Source: Chondrosia reniformis
Lineage: Eukaryota; Porifera; Demospongiae; Chondrillida; Chondrillidae
NCBI GenBank assembly: GCA_947172415.1
Contig: OX359192.1
Span: 6,744,401-6,808,400 of the forward strand
DNA length: 64,000 nucleotides
Direction: 5' to 3'
Part shown: one piece after another, positions 12,001 through 25,353 of the stretch
Layout: every line of letters begins with the position of its first letter
Position numbering within the stretch: the stretch's first letter is position 1
Notes under the pieces: model-generated
What the model was told of the DNA's origin: nothing
The model's input: the letters and a program-made list of their open reading frames with translations, nothing else
Database searches by the model: none
Program-made: the position numbers and the translations under genes

Positions 12001-15000
12001 GAAGCAAAAGTGTACAATTGTAAACCAGTTAAAAATAGCATGAAAAATTATTAAACATTCACACTATGAAATTACTACAAATCGCTATCTTGTTAGTTTG
12101 AGTGGGTAGAATACTGATATCAGTTCAGCACTTGAAATTACATTAAAGATGTATATAGAGCTAATATTTGATGTCAACATTCACAGACATGTATGAATGT
12201 TTAAAATCTTGATGATTAATAGTTTTGATCTCTTCAGATTGAGTGAATGGTGATTGCCTTAGCAGTAGTTAAATCAGCTAGTGGCTTCCCCAAGTATATA
12301 TAATTTGATTCAGTCAGGGGCGTAGCCAGAATTTTTCTAAATATTGCTCTTATTTCCAAAATGAGGTTTCCAGAAACCCATGGAAACCCCCCTCCTTACG
12401 CCCTTGGTCAGTGGTAATGGAAAAGTAATGGTTAGGTTAGATTGCTTGTAACGCATCATTTAATAAAAAGTCTCTTTAGCACATCTACTAAATTCAAGCT
12501 ACGTACGTATCTAGGGGTATACATACGTATACTACATATATACGTAGAGTATACTTAAGTTCTAATAAAGTAACATGAAATACAGCACCCCTATGGAGTG
12601 TATACACAACAACTACCTAACACATTGCTTGACTCAATTCATATATAGTGGAAACACTTTCAGGAGGGAACCTTAACCTAAACGACTCTATACAGGGGTA
12701 ATCCCCAGATATAAAATACTGACAACCTAAACAGCATCCTTCTTCATCCAAATATCTTTACATAGTACATTATTGTATATAGACTGTATAAATTACACGT
12801 ATATATCTATATGTATTATGTATGTATACGTACATAGGCTATATGTGTATGGAGTTATATGTTATAGTGGAATTAGTAGAAGGCTACGGAGTTTGCTATA
12901 TCTCTCTTGCGTCAGGTATGCATACATATACTTACTCCAGCAGCCGAGCAAGCTGTCCTTATCGGATCACCACGAGAGGAAAAATATGTCCTCTTGGTGA
13001 GGCCTCTTTGAAGAGCCGAGCTTCTGACTCCAAGTAGATTAGCTACAGCAGTTAAAACTTAGAGGAGAAAGAGAAGCTTTGGCATCAAATATCACATCTA
13101 TTAGACTATATTAAATCTACTACATGCAAGTGCAGGACTACTGAATCATGCATTATAAATGCTTTGCTAATATATGCTAGTATTCATGTAGTATTTTGAA
13201 ATTTAGCATACTACATCAAAGTAGTTTATATAATATATAATATGTTGTATGCATATATAAAGTTGTTCAGTTCACAGATCTAGTACTGAGTATATTATTA
13301 TACTCAGTACTAGATTTGTGAACCGAACAACTTTATATGTATTGAAAACTATTTTAATTTTGTGAAAATGCAAGATAGACACTGTACATATCTCTTTTTA
13401 TATGGTACAGAGCTCTGTGGAGAGCATAGCACTTACCTTCTCCTCCGCTCATTGCCAACTCTTTATCTTTTGACTCATAGAAGCTTACATTTCCCAGCAA
13501 CAAGATGGCCACCAGTACTTGAAGAATGTCATTTAAAGGAATACCCAACTTAGCCAATCCAGTCTACATGCAAGAATTATTAAGGTACGTAGTCCATGAA
13601 ATTATCTCTTTGCATTGAAACACATTTTGAAATCAATCTTATTTAAGGATCCTGGCTTTGTGTTTAGTGTCATGGTACAATAAAATATAAATCTTGGCAG
13701 TTTTCTTGCTGTCTTCAAATATGTAGCTATTAGTGATGTTTGGGTCTGTTTAAAAATTTTACTGGCTTTTGGAGCAAGGAGATTTAAACTTCGAGAAATA
13801 ATCTGATGTATGTATAGAAGAGAAATGAAGCCATCCAATGTTACCATACGTACGTACTATGTATGTATATATTGAATATCTGAAAGAGCACCACACTTGC
13901 GTAATTTTAGTGCTAATTACGAGTAAGAATGAATATCAAAGATTAACCAATTGGTGAGTCCTTACTGTTAAACACCCACAGTACATTTAACATTTTGTAG
14001 TAGGAATACTGTTATGAAACATGAGTACCTTTTGGAGTTGTCTGGAAGTCAGTTAGAATTAATATCAAATCAATTACTAGCAACGAGTACATACTCGGTA
14101 TATATCTACACGAACCCACATGTAAATGCTAACTGTACCTCTATATACTCAGACATATGGGACCTACTACGTACATATAAATGGTTACTTAACTTTCTAT
14201 GACTGCGTCAGTTAAAATTAACTAAATAATTACTATACTTCATGGTTAATCTCCCAAAGTTGTAACAAATACGACACCTGGTACCATAAAATAACACACA
14301 ATTTAATCAAAGCTGGCAGTCAGTGTCAGATACATGGCAACGGTGTACGTAAATTAACAGTTTATGGAGGAAGCAGATTCCCTCAGTATAATACAATAGT
14401 GTTAATATTTCATTAACATATTGCAAATAGTTGAACAGCCTCAGTTCTGGTTACATTTATAGGGTTAGATATGTAAGCATGTACCAGCCCATAAAATAAC
14501 TACACGGAACTTTCCTTTGTCACTTGTTAACCTACCACATAGTGTCGAACTGATGATCCTTGACAACCAGTAGTGCTGATAGTAACATTTTTACATACAG
14601 AGTAGTTTAGAATAAAAGACCAGAAATATGAGCACCCCACATCCAAAGCCAACACTTTAATAACAAGCTCTTTGCACCAGATTATGACCCATTAAAGACA
14701 AAAAACACAATTAAATTAGTCCACATGAATGAAAAATGCTTCAAATAGGAATTCGATTAGAAATAATAAACTACCCCTTAAGGGCATAAGGTCAGGCTTC
14801 GTAAGTGTTTTAGCTGGCAAGCATAGCAGGTGGATGAACCATCTGGAAAAAAGTTATTGAAACAATATCGTCTGGGAACATACAATGAGAAGAGAAACAC
14901 AAAGATTTTTAAGCTAATTTGAAGAATGTTAAGCTGACATGGCATTCTATAGTCAGTGCAAAGTTCGCATTAATAAAATGGACAGCATTAGAGAACAATT

Positions 15001-18000
15001 AAGGCAATGTGTAAAATGAAGTACTAAAACAGAAGTATTATAAGTGCAGCACTATATTACTGTATAAATACAACCACTCATCCAGCAAATAAAAAAGAAC
15101 TTGTTTTGCTACTTTTTCCAGATTTGCTAGTGACTATTGGAAGCACTGCCATCCCTACTTCTAATTTCAATTTTTAAATATCTTTATTATATAAATACAA
15201 CTACTCATCAGCAAATAAAAAAGAATAATTGAACTCATGGGTATTCCTAATTAAAACATGCACCCATTTATGTATGCAATTCATATCAAGTTATCTGAAC
15301 AAGCCATTAGATTTTTATGAATAAACAGCAAACAATGGAAACAAGAGGTTAAACAGTAACTTTTATAACTTGTTTATCACAGTTTATAGGGGAATCTAAC
15401 GTAGAATATTAGCACCGCATACCCAGACTGGGTATCATAGAGTGTGCATACTTGAGAAGTACGTAGGTAATCCTAAAGGGCCACAAAGTGTATGCTACAT
15501 ACATAGCTGTCAACAGGTAATGGCTGACAGTATTAAGGATTAAATGAGATAAAGGAAATCACATCATACGAACATGCAGATTCCCATATAGTGATACAAA
15601 TTAATCCTACTTGTATAGTTTCTGGTTTCTGATAAACAACACGTACATAACTGCCTATTGCTCTATCTTATATACGTACTTAGGCACTGTATTTAAATTA
15701 TGCAATACTTGTAAAAGGTTTCGCAATTAAAGAGAATCCAGGTGTACTATTCAGTACATGTATTACAACGATGGATGGGTTCTCTGAGCGATACAACTCC
15801 AGGATATAATGTTACATATGCATCATGATTTAAGGAAAGATTTGGACAGTTGCCATTAACTACATTAAGTTATAATCACGAGCTTTGAAATACATCTATA
15901 CAAGGTTATTCTTGAAACTAACTTAATTTTGCATGAGACAACTTGTCCAGAATGGGATAGAAAAGATAGATATTCATTATTGAATTGACTCTTACATTAC
16001 CTATAATATACATATCACATATATACTAAACATTCTAACACCTTGAACACAAATGACATCAGTCGATCTGTAAAAGGCCTCACAACCAAGGCATACATTC
16101 CAAATCAGTTGAATTCTATGACTATATCAAAGGTTCTCTAGTAATGAAAGGTATTTTGTAAATATTTAACCAATAATTTTGTTGTTTAGCAATAACATCA
16201 AACACTTTCATATCTAGGGCACCAACAAACTATCCATCTAACAATGCAGATAACACATAACAAGTTTACACTTAATTAATACCACAAATGCCAGTTTTGA
16301 TGGGCTCTCTGGTGGCATCTAAGCAACTTTCATGCTTAGTGATTCCAATGTGAAAGATGCTGTATTGTATTACTTAGCTAATCTACATGCATACTTACTT
16401 TTATCTAAAATGATAAACATTTAAATAATCTTGTAAATATCTCAAAGATTGTATTTCAATCAACCTTCAACATAGTTATACTACGGATGTATCTCTGCTT
16501 ATAGACATCATATTGGATTTGCTTAGTAGGTTACTGCAGGGTACTGCATAGTCTCATACATAATACTTCATAAATCTAATAATACATGTACTTATCAGTA
16601 TGTATGTATGTACGTACGTACGTATGTCTGTAGCTCACATACGTATACATATTGATAGATAGATGGATTACTTGATGGGTATTATAGATATAAAGAAGGA
16701 TATATAGATAGATAAATAGATGGATATGTATAAAGATAGAAATGTAGAGATACAAGTCCAGCATACCTTCCACAGTTCAAAGCTCTGAACAAGCTTGTAG
16801 TCTTCCTCCTTAGGCGGACAAGCTTGTGCAAGGTAGTGCAGACCGTGCCAGGAGTAACCTTCTAATTGCAGTTTGGCTAAGGGATATACATGAAGAGCTC
16901 ATAACAAGTCATTCAACTAATTCAATTAGAAACATTTTTGAAAAAATTAGGTGTCACAAGCTGAGAGCTGCAGCATATTGCTTCCTTTCAACTGACTGTA
17001 CCCGAAGCATGTTTATTTTGAAAGATAAAGAAAATTGAATTGTGATTTAATCACCATTTACAATGATATATATTAACTAACACATGTTATGTAAATTAGT
17101 TAATTATAAATGTTCTAAGAAACAGTTATACGTTAGATACAAAATAAAGATTTATATACGTATGTGATAAGGTTATATTTTTAAAAGTGCTTGCAAAAAT
17201 TTGATTAGATAAATCAAATTAGGTTTAAATCATTTTGTATGTATGTACAGTACCTCTGTCTTCAGGTGTAAGTCCTGCTAGCATTTGATAAAAGATGAGA
17301 AAATTACCCTCAAATCGATTTGGTGTCACTACACGTGACTGGTCTATGTAAAAACAGTTAAATTTGATGCGTTTAAGAGCTCTCTCTTGAATACCAAACT
17401 CAATCATACGACCCTAGACAAAGGAATAATCAAACCTAATACAAGTGCACACAAAGTAAAATGTACACAATCAAATAAGAGGAAGTTTACTGTAAATGTT
17501 TTTTAATAAAACAATAGGGACATGTGCAAACACTAAAAACAAAAAGCAAAGAACTGATGCAGTGAAACCACAATTCCTTTGTAATGTGTAATGTCGGTTA
17601 GGAAGGAAGCTGTAACAATGAGTATTTACAAAACTGGCTCTCCTTGAATAACTATTTGATTAATTCATTACATTTTAACATCAACTGAACTCAGTCAAAG
17701 ACATCAATATTTGCTTACTAAGTGCTATTTTACCCACAAGCCCTTTAACACTAAATCAACATTCATATCTATATACCTAGGTACATATGTATGTACATAA
17801 TAATTAAATATACAGTCTCTCTATATGTACATACATTTACCCTATCACATTGAATTCTGTGGCTACACACATACAATAGAACCAAAAGCATCATTCATTA
17901 GCTGCAGAATAATAATGCAAGCCAGGAGGTCTTGTGTAAAAGATTAAGGTACCCAGGTACTGTAATGTTAAACATTAAATCATGTTGCTTTTCAATCTAT

Positions 18001-21000
18001 AATTAATTTAGTCAAGAATGCCGTCCAGATAGACAAACTGTCTAACAAAGACAGCTATTCAAATTCAAAATGTTACATAAAGTAATTGAAATAATCACAA
18101 TAACAATAACAGATAAGTGAATTATGCCTTAAAATGTTTATGTACAAAGAGGAGTTTCTATGATTAGAGATTAATATATCAGGTGAATCAATGTACATTA
18201 TGTTGCTAGGGAACTACTGCAGTGAAAGAGGTACGTATAAACTTACCAGCCTGCTTGAATCCTTATTTGTGGGTATAGATGCGGTACCCATACTTTTGAG
18301 TACAATTTTTGCCATCATTACATTCTAAATTTCAAGTAGACAATAGAAATTATATAAAATTGGTTCAATACAATAGAGAGACACTGGATGCCCAAAAAAG
18401 GCAATCTGCTCTGTGACCTAAAAACAATTATAAGCAGTCAATATGGTATAATTAAATCATTAGCTACTACTACATTGTGAATTAAAGCAACATTAACTAG
18501 GGAGTGAGTGACAACAGATGGCAGGACAGTCTAGTCTCTCCAGGCACACAATGCAGAATATACATTATGTAATTTGATCTCTTACTTTAGAAGTGCTTCA
18601 GTTAATGAACCGTACGTATATACAGAATGAATAGTACGTATATGAGGAATGAATCGGTGCAATTAGTCACACTTTAGATTACTAATGTCGTAACAGTATC
18701 ACCATCTGTTATGCACATATCACACAACAGATGAGAATTATGTACTCCTATTGGCTGAGAAGAAAGTCTGCCAATCAAATTTTCAAAGATATATCCTTAC
18801 TCAGGGGCACCAGAGTAATATGATATACTTGCATAACAATAAACACAACATCACCCTATTATTCGTACTTCAATACCATCAGTACTAAGTACAAAGGAGT
18901 AGCTGGCATTTCCATTCACAAGTAGACAGATCAACCTCAGTAGTTAGCTTACTAAGACTCTTAGCATTCACCAAGACTACCCAAATAATATCCTTCCTTT
19001 GCTTCAGCCAAACAGAACAATGACTCTTATTTGAAAACTGTTTTTTCAAAGTTGTGCAATCAGGTAGAAGAGATATAATATACTCTCAATTGACCTCTTC
19101 TACTTGCTCACTCATCAAGTATGTAAACAATAATAATAATAATGTAAAGTTTGTGAAATTTACCTACCTTAATCATTTCATCTGAGCCAGAAACTACAGT
19201 ACCAATTTCAGAAATCAAAGCATCTGCCAAGAATGTCTTCCCACTACCATTTAGACCACTGGGAAATGATAAAAGTATGCAAAGAGATAACTGGGATAGC
19301 TCATTAAATTTCAATAATCAGTAAAGTGCCAATTCAGTTTCCAAAACCTTTTATTTTGAATTGAATTAGTTACAACTGAAAAACCAGTGTTTATGTAAGA
19401 TTAAAGTAATTATGGAATAAACAAAGGCTGAAAATCTGATAAAATGTTAAGCATTTCTCAGGACAATGGCTAATTCCTATTAGGAAATTATTCTTCACCT
19501 GATAAATACTAAATAACTCTTTAAGGTAATGAATGAAGAGAAGGTGGTATGGGTACAGGTATACTGTTTGTTTAGAAGGGATGGGAGGAAGGTACTAATT
19601 AGTCTGAGCTGTTGCTGTGGTTAACACTGTGCAAATCAGATCCTTAGCATAACATCCACAGACTACAGTAAAGGCAGAGGGAGAGTTAGTGTTAAGGTGC
19701 AAGGAGACCTCATCATTAAGTATTGCCAGTAATGATCCTCCTATTTGATCTGGACTAGCAGCTGTAAACCTACTCCCACCTGTTTTTTGATATCAGATTA
19801 ACTGACAAAGACAAAGGATGGGCTGATCTGGAATGTGCCTAAAAGGATGCCTTTAAGCAAATTAGCTGCTAAAGATTAGTCCCTTAATCTTATCATGTAA
19901 ATAAATTGTATCATGAAATTAAGCTGCTATAGGTAGTAATAAAAACAGTTATTACCAGAACACTTTATAACCCAGACAATATGACTAAGACACAGGAAAT
20001 TGTACCAATTAATGTCTGCACAAAATAGTAGCTAATAGATTTGCATTTTTAAGAGGACACTTTACAAATTTTCATACATACATCTACAATAAATATTTAT
20101 TAAATATTGCAGCCTTCATAACAAAAAATGATAAACAAAGTAAATACCAAAATTCATTATAATGTATGTGCTAAAATGCATCAGATTCTATAAAATTGGT
20201 TTGTAAAACATAAAAAGGCAAAAATAAAAATTGAAGATTTTAATATCATGTAGTTTGCAATACCATTGGTACTTATACGTACGTAGATGAAAATCAAAAC
20301 ACAGCACAATATGCATTCCTCAATCTTTGGGAATTTTGAGGAATCCACTTTAGGAGCACATGTATGAAGGTTCTCATCAGTGTTGTTTAAACTGTATCAA
20401 GAGCAGGATGACTTCCATTTCCTTTATTACAATGGGGCTGCCAGGATAAACTGTAGTGAAAACCACATCTACTTTTATACATGTGGAATTTTACTTTGAC
20501 AGGATTCTCAACATTTTGATTAATGTATTTAACTGTCATTAGGTTTCATCAATATAGTAGAAAGGTTTAGCAAACATACAAAATTGGATGACTTAAATTT
20601 AAATGTACCTCTTAAGTATGTAAGCAACGTATATTGCCTAAGTTTAGAGGTTTTGTGAAAATAAGGGATTGATTTAATCTCCTTTTGGCACATGAATACT
20701 TAAAGGAAGTGACACTACACATATATTATGTAGCTATCTACCTAGGTACATGTACATATTGTATATGTGAAGGTGGCATCCTATAGCAATTTGGAACTAC
20801 TGACTCAGCATGTGCATAATAGAAAGGTACAGGGATACTAAACCCTGGATAGTTAGATACTTTACTTATCACTTACAAGTGGACATACCCACACAGAGAG
20901 AGAGGCACTCTCAAGGCAACCACTATATATCTGTACAGCACTGTAACCAAACTACTTTTTGAATTTCCTTGAATAATTAAAAGTTGAGTTTATTTTTTCC

Positions 21001-23670
21001 GAAACAAATGTGTCAATTGATTTTCAATAATCATACATGGCTATTTTACAGAATAGGCATAGCACGTAGGAAAATGGTATCTTAGATTTTTTCATGTACA
21101 ATGATAAAGGCACTTTATAGACTCCTTTTCACATATATTGCTGTCCATGCTATGTATGTGTACCGTATGCACATATGGACATAATATGTATGTGCTGTAT
21201 GCATGCAGATAATCATTAAGCACCACTTATCTGTTTATGCTAGTAAAATGGTACCAATCCATTAATATGAGAACAATGGGGAAAATATTGAAAACTGTAC
21301 ATGAATACATGTTAAACTATTTTGTCAGTTCACACTGAATGATGTGGGAACTAAAAGTCAAAAGTAATTGATAGAGATGAATGAATGGTAACTATACACA
21401 ACAGTGAATGTAAGATACAAACTTGATACACAATAAAATACAATAGACAATAGTTATTAAAATCACCATAAAAAGGCACCAAGTTACTATCCATGAGAAG
21501 TATAGTCCCTACATTATGATAACACAGTTGTGCCATGGGAATAACATATAACATAATCTGAAGCTACAAATGTGCGAGAGAATGTAAAAGTTGCCTTCAA
21601 TTGCACTTTCCAAATCAACAAAAATAGTACACATGTTGGTGGGTGGCTCTTCATGTAAGAGTGGATCCTCATACAAAGGGTCACAGGCAGCTATTATAAT
21701 CTCAGACTGAAGCCATCAACTATTTGACCAGCTAGACAAGAATACAACCAGTTCAATAACATATCTACATGTCCATAGTGTCAATTTTGCAAAGCCAAAA
21801 GAACAAATGAATGCCAAAGATATCCAAACTTTGGATCTTCAATCTTACCATCAGGCTATGTTACAAGCTGGGAAAGCATTTCTCAGAAAATACTTTGCAT
21901 ACATGTTAGAGTACTAAATAATGACAGAAGCATAGTTCCCAAAAGTTATGTCACTTTATAAATGCCTCACATTTGAAAGCGATAAGTAATAGGAACAAGA
22001 CACAGGAAAACATGACATTATGCCTGTGGGGAGGATAGCTGCTCCTAGGGAACAGTATCCACGGAAACAATCATCAGTCAGACAGAGGGTCATGATGTAA
22101 TCTCAGATATGCCTCCAATATATCTATCTAGCAGAGACCTTTACACAATCAGACACAAATCAATATTTGGTGATTGCAGGAAAACTACTACATATAATGC
22201 TGTATACATCATGTACACAAGACTGAAGAAAATGTTGATTATTAACTGGCAGGAAGTGTAGCTGTGAATATAATGAATACTAAATATGACGTCACATACT
22301 CAAAAATGTATTTGCAAATGAGACAATAATAAAAACATATTTATTGGCTCCAAAATAGGTGTAATGTAACTTCAGATCCTAAGATGTGGGTAACCCTGCA
22401 ATTAATCATATTACACAAATATTTATATACTGTATGTTTTCAGATAAGAAAAACATAGGAATGGTCTAACAGCACTTAAGTGACAGTCTGTATAATTTAA
22501 TATGGTGTCATCTGTCACTATAACAGACACGAATATATATATATATATATCAACAACATATATACGTATGTGATATCTTAACAGGAATAAAGACACCAAC
22601 CTCAGAATTACAGTCTGACTACCCGTCTCCTTAATACAGCTGATGATCCTCTTGCAAAATTGCCTCAGACTTTGGCTAAGACCTTTTGGTGCAGTGTAAG
22701 AATTTAAGAAGATCATGACAAGACCTAGCCAGCTCTGCAAGATAGCCAATCAACAAAAGGAACAAAAGTCTAAGTACAATCTGGATGATAAAGTAAATTA
22801 ATTAAAAGCACTCACAGATTAACAACTAAATTATCCAAACAGGAACCTCACACACACACACAGTGTAATAAAATCCATAGCCTAAGTGCCCAAAGTGGAG
22901 CTTAGCAACAAACACCTTATAGCTTTTAAAACCATTATTATCTCATAAACCATGTACCCAAGAGATTAAATAAACTAAATCAACAACTACATCATTACTA
23001 TCAAGTTAACCATACAGTCAAAATACCATTTGGTCACCATTATATACAGCATGTATGCAATTCATATTTAGAAAGAGCTAAGTCAAAGTTCATGAACAGC
23101 AGACCAATATAGGGAATTAATTGAATATCTTATAGGACAGTAGTATCAGACTTTCTATTGTATCAAATGCATAGGTTGCAAATGAAATTAATCAAATGAG
23201 CTCATTGAGTTCAGGTCTGCTGACAAACAACACATTGATTGCTAATATAGTAAGGTTTAAAGGTTAATAGTCTATAGGAACTTTCTCAAGCTATCATATG
23301 TCCTTTTCTTTTGTATGAATAAAACTGCTTATATTAAGCTCTTTTTAATACCAAACCTCTCTTCAATGTGCTGCTTACTTAACTAACTTAAGGGCAGGGA
23401 CCTCTAGATTGTGGCCTTAGCAATTGACTTTCCTTCTAGTCAGGTCTATTGTCCCATTTAGAGGCATTGTGACACATAAAATGATTAGATTGATGTAAAT
23501 GATTAAAAGATAGAAATGAACACAGTTTGAGAAGTAAGGCTTGGCTGACATATATAAGTGCTTACTATATTTTTCTGATCCAAGAACCTTTGATGGATAG
23601 TTTTCAAAATGGCATCCGCTGTCAGTGGACCATCCAAGTAGATCAAGTCACTTTTCCGTTTCTCCTCCAT
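6026..23670 (-). CDS. Divergent unconventional myosin heavy chain with one IQ motif and SH3-like tail
   Basis: This is an ATP-driven actin motor, about 870 residues over some 20 predicted exons. ATG is at 23670 (exon 23566-23670, MEEKRKSDLIYLDGPLTADA). Next come 22601-22734, the P-loop exon 19168-19258 (SGLNGSGKTFLADALIS), 18245-18325 with switch I NKDSSRLG, 17250-17413, 16767-16850, 13434-13566, 12945-13060 and 10922-11135 (loop insertion after ALYVRTVVAIIRRINSL). Then 9808-9860 has switch II DLFGFENHE, followed by 9510-9682 (GLEQFCINWTAEVVNNQFC), 9140-9285, 8945-9023, 8428-8596, 7573-7842 (NPHFIRCVRANDSQ), 7035-7132 (WAIGRTKVF), 6719-6914 (IQ motif AAVCIQSVVRAFLAVKHW), 6559-6659 and 6362-6500. 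The tail exon contains PGQPVYVKGRSSRRGFLLVE..G..FHVPHYYTEI, which looks SH3-like. The last exon, 6026-6088, ends TSDL. The P-loop GLNGSGKT replaces the near-universal GESGAGKT. I cannot assign a myosin class. Minor exon edges are uncertain. Confidence 0.85.
7985..8120. mobile_element. Dispersed ~250-bp element, copy A (myosin intron)
   Basis: Core TTCTTCTCCACTGTGCCAGA, then CAGCTGGTTCAGGGAATTCC and ATCTTTGTCTTCTTCTTGGTC. It shares this order with copies near 27.0, 41.5, 59.4 and 61.4 kb. It lies between two myosin exons that join perfectly without it. Confidence 0.8.
9991..10167. mobile_element. Fold-back (MITE-like) element with perfect 15-bp terminal inverted repeats
   Basis: AACACAATCTGGTAT at 9991-10005 is exactly complementary to ATACCAGATTGTGTT at 10153-10167. 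A second nested inverted pair, AGCTCTTTCTTGTACAAAGTG (10048-10068, split by one base) and CACTTGTACAAGAAACAGCT (10093-10112), gives a two-stage hairpin. There is no coding content. It lies in a myosin intron. Confidence 0.75.
12313..12412. mobile_element. Short TIR element (MITE-like) with GGGGCGTAGCCAG end
   Basis: The left end TCAGGGGCGTAGCCAGAATT and the right end CTCCTTACGCCCTTGGTCAG are imperfect inverted repeats sharing GGGCGTA. The flanks repeat TCAG. The ~100-bp length and C-run interior fit a non-autonomous DNA transposon remnant. Confidence 0.5.
13255..13342. repeat. Near-perfect palindrome/hairpin, arms of about 40 bp
   Basis: The left arm AAAGTTGTTCAGTTCACAGA...TACTGAGTATA and its right-arm complement TATACTCAGTAC...GTGAACCGAACAACTTT are separated by about 4 bp. 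There are only two or three mismatches. This is typical of a fold-back MITE or a long hairpin. It is in a myosin intron. Confidence 0.9.
13567..16766 (-). other. Large myosin intron (3.2 kb)
   Basis: This lies between the exon ending FELWK and the exon starting TGLAKLGI; both are phase 0 and fit the motor alignment with no residues missing. It contains a TACGTA/GATA simple-sequence stretch at 16600-16750. Nothing else is recognised. Confidence 0.6.
19259..22600 (-). other. Large myosin intron (3.3 kb)
   Basis: This is the intron between the motor's N-terminal exon and the P-loop exon. It is AT-rich, with a fragment of the dispersed element at 21050-21095 and a short TA run beginning near 22533. 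No coding exon was recognised in it, and the flanking exons join in phase (TVIL|SGLNGSGKT). Confidence 0.6.
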
Positions 23671-24797
23671 CTACGTATGCAATGAAGAATTACACCTAAT
23701 AGATATAATTTCTGTAAGTACACCATAGGCACATAGTTGCAGTTAAGTGATACAGACACTAGTGAGAAGTGAATATTTATTCACCTTTACATTCGACAGG
23801 TGTAAGGTAGCACAACCTGACACTGAAATTTACCACTGACCCTGTTTGTAGGAAACTCTTTACAAAAGAATAAACAAATCATCATTGTTATTACTCCATT
23901 TTAAGTAGAAAGCTAAAAAACGTTATACTACAATAACAGAAACAATTAATGGTTCCTGCTAGTTTAATGGTTTGAAAGTAAACTACCATGTGAGATAAAG
24001 AGAGTCAAGCACTATCTCTACAACTTTTGCAAAAACAGTAAATTTTTGCTTATATTCATTGCTTACAAGGCACATGTAATCTTAAGTAGTTCAAGTTAGA
24101 ACTATAAATTAAGAATTGGAATAAACAGTTAGCATAATATGTAGTAAGGGTGCATAAGGAGTGCTATAATCTATAGCACCTATTAGGTGCAAAGTATTAC
24201 TACCAAGCACAGCTAGCTATTCTAATAGGTGAATTAGTAGCTACTTAAAGTGTACATCTAAATGAAAAACTGATAAGAAGTTCAAAGGGTACATTATAAC
24301 AGTATAATATTCAGATACACATTACACATAGAATCCTTTCAGTTATCAGAAGGTGCAGACTCAAGGTCAGACCATTGTAGGGTAGCTACACCATTCCCTG
24401 ACTGAAATTCCCATAAATAATTTAACAATAGGAACACAATGCACAAATAAAACTGAAACGCCTTTTTGTGAATTAGTAATTATCTTGGTTTGTAAATAGA
24501 GTGTCTATTGTGTAGTGTAAAGTGTGCAACATGTATATTACGTTTTGCTTTAGGCATAATAATACACAATTGAAATGGTATATATACCTCAGTTTCTTCA
24601 TAATAAATCCCTATGTATTACAGGATGATTAATTGGAGATCGAATTTAACGATTGATATGAATCATAATAATCTAAACTATTAAGAGCAATAAAATAACG
24701 TACGACCAAAATGAACTATGTATATTCACAATCAATCGTGTATTTGGATCAGTTTAACAATATACAAACATATATGCAGTCCTTATTGTCAAAATTT

Positions 24798-24885
24798 ACC
24801 TCTTGAACGTCTTATTTGGTACTCTTTCGCCTTATCTGTTGTTCAATAAGCCACAGCCCAAACAGATGAGTTAACTCCTGCGCAT
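24798..24885 (-). promoter_or_regulatory. Probable 5' UTR exon of the myosin gene and promoter-proximal region
   Basis: On the minus strand a good donor (AAGAG|GTAAAT) sits at about 24797. The coding first exon of the myosin begins directly after an acceptor (ACGTAG|ATGGAG) at 23671, so a non-coding upstream exon is expected. This segment is the best candidate. It has no recognisable coding content. The 1.1-kb stretch 23671-24797 would be the 5' intron, and nothing else is seen there. Confidence 0.4.
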
Positions 24886-25353
24886 TTATATCGATTTACG
24901 CCTACCTACCGTTTTATGACATATATTATCTTTGTACCCAAATATTTCGTAGCTCATCATCGCACCTTTTGCTATGTTTACCTGAGTAACTGTTATCGCT
25001 ACAACCAGTTCCTCTTTGAAAGTACATACCGACACGGTCCCAACTAAGTTGACAAATTCATCGCATCTCGCTACAATACACTGATCAACACGTATCAAGG
25101 AGATGTCTGCCCAAGATCGTTCACGGGCCGCTAGTGCAAAGCATTATTAAATTCATCAAGATCAATCAATATCTTTGAAAGCATATGTCAGTAGAGTAGG
25201 GGGATAAAAAGTGTTTTCGATGATAAAAATTGCAATAGAGCACTGTTCAACAACACAATTAAGTCATAAACACATACAAAATTAAAGTCTGTTAGTTTTC
25301 TAATCACCACTTAAGTGAAAAACAGAACAAGACCACCGCCTTCTGGTAATTGG

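Noticed and set aside
24886..25098. A 70-codon minus-strand frame between the FOX and myosin genes.
   Set aside because: No domain, signal peptide or splice support; it probably lies in the myosin 5' flank.
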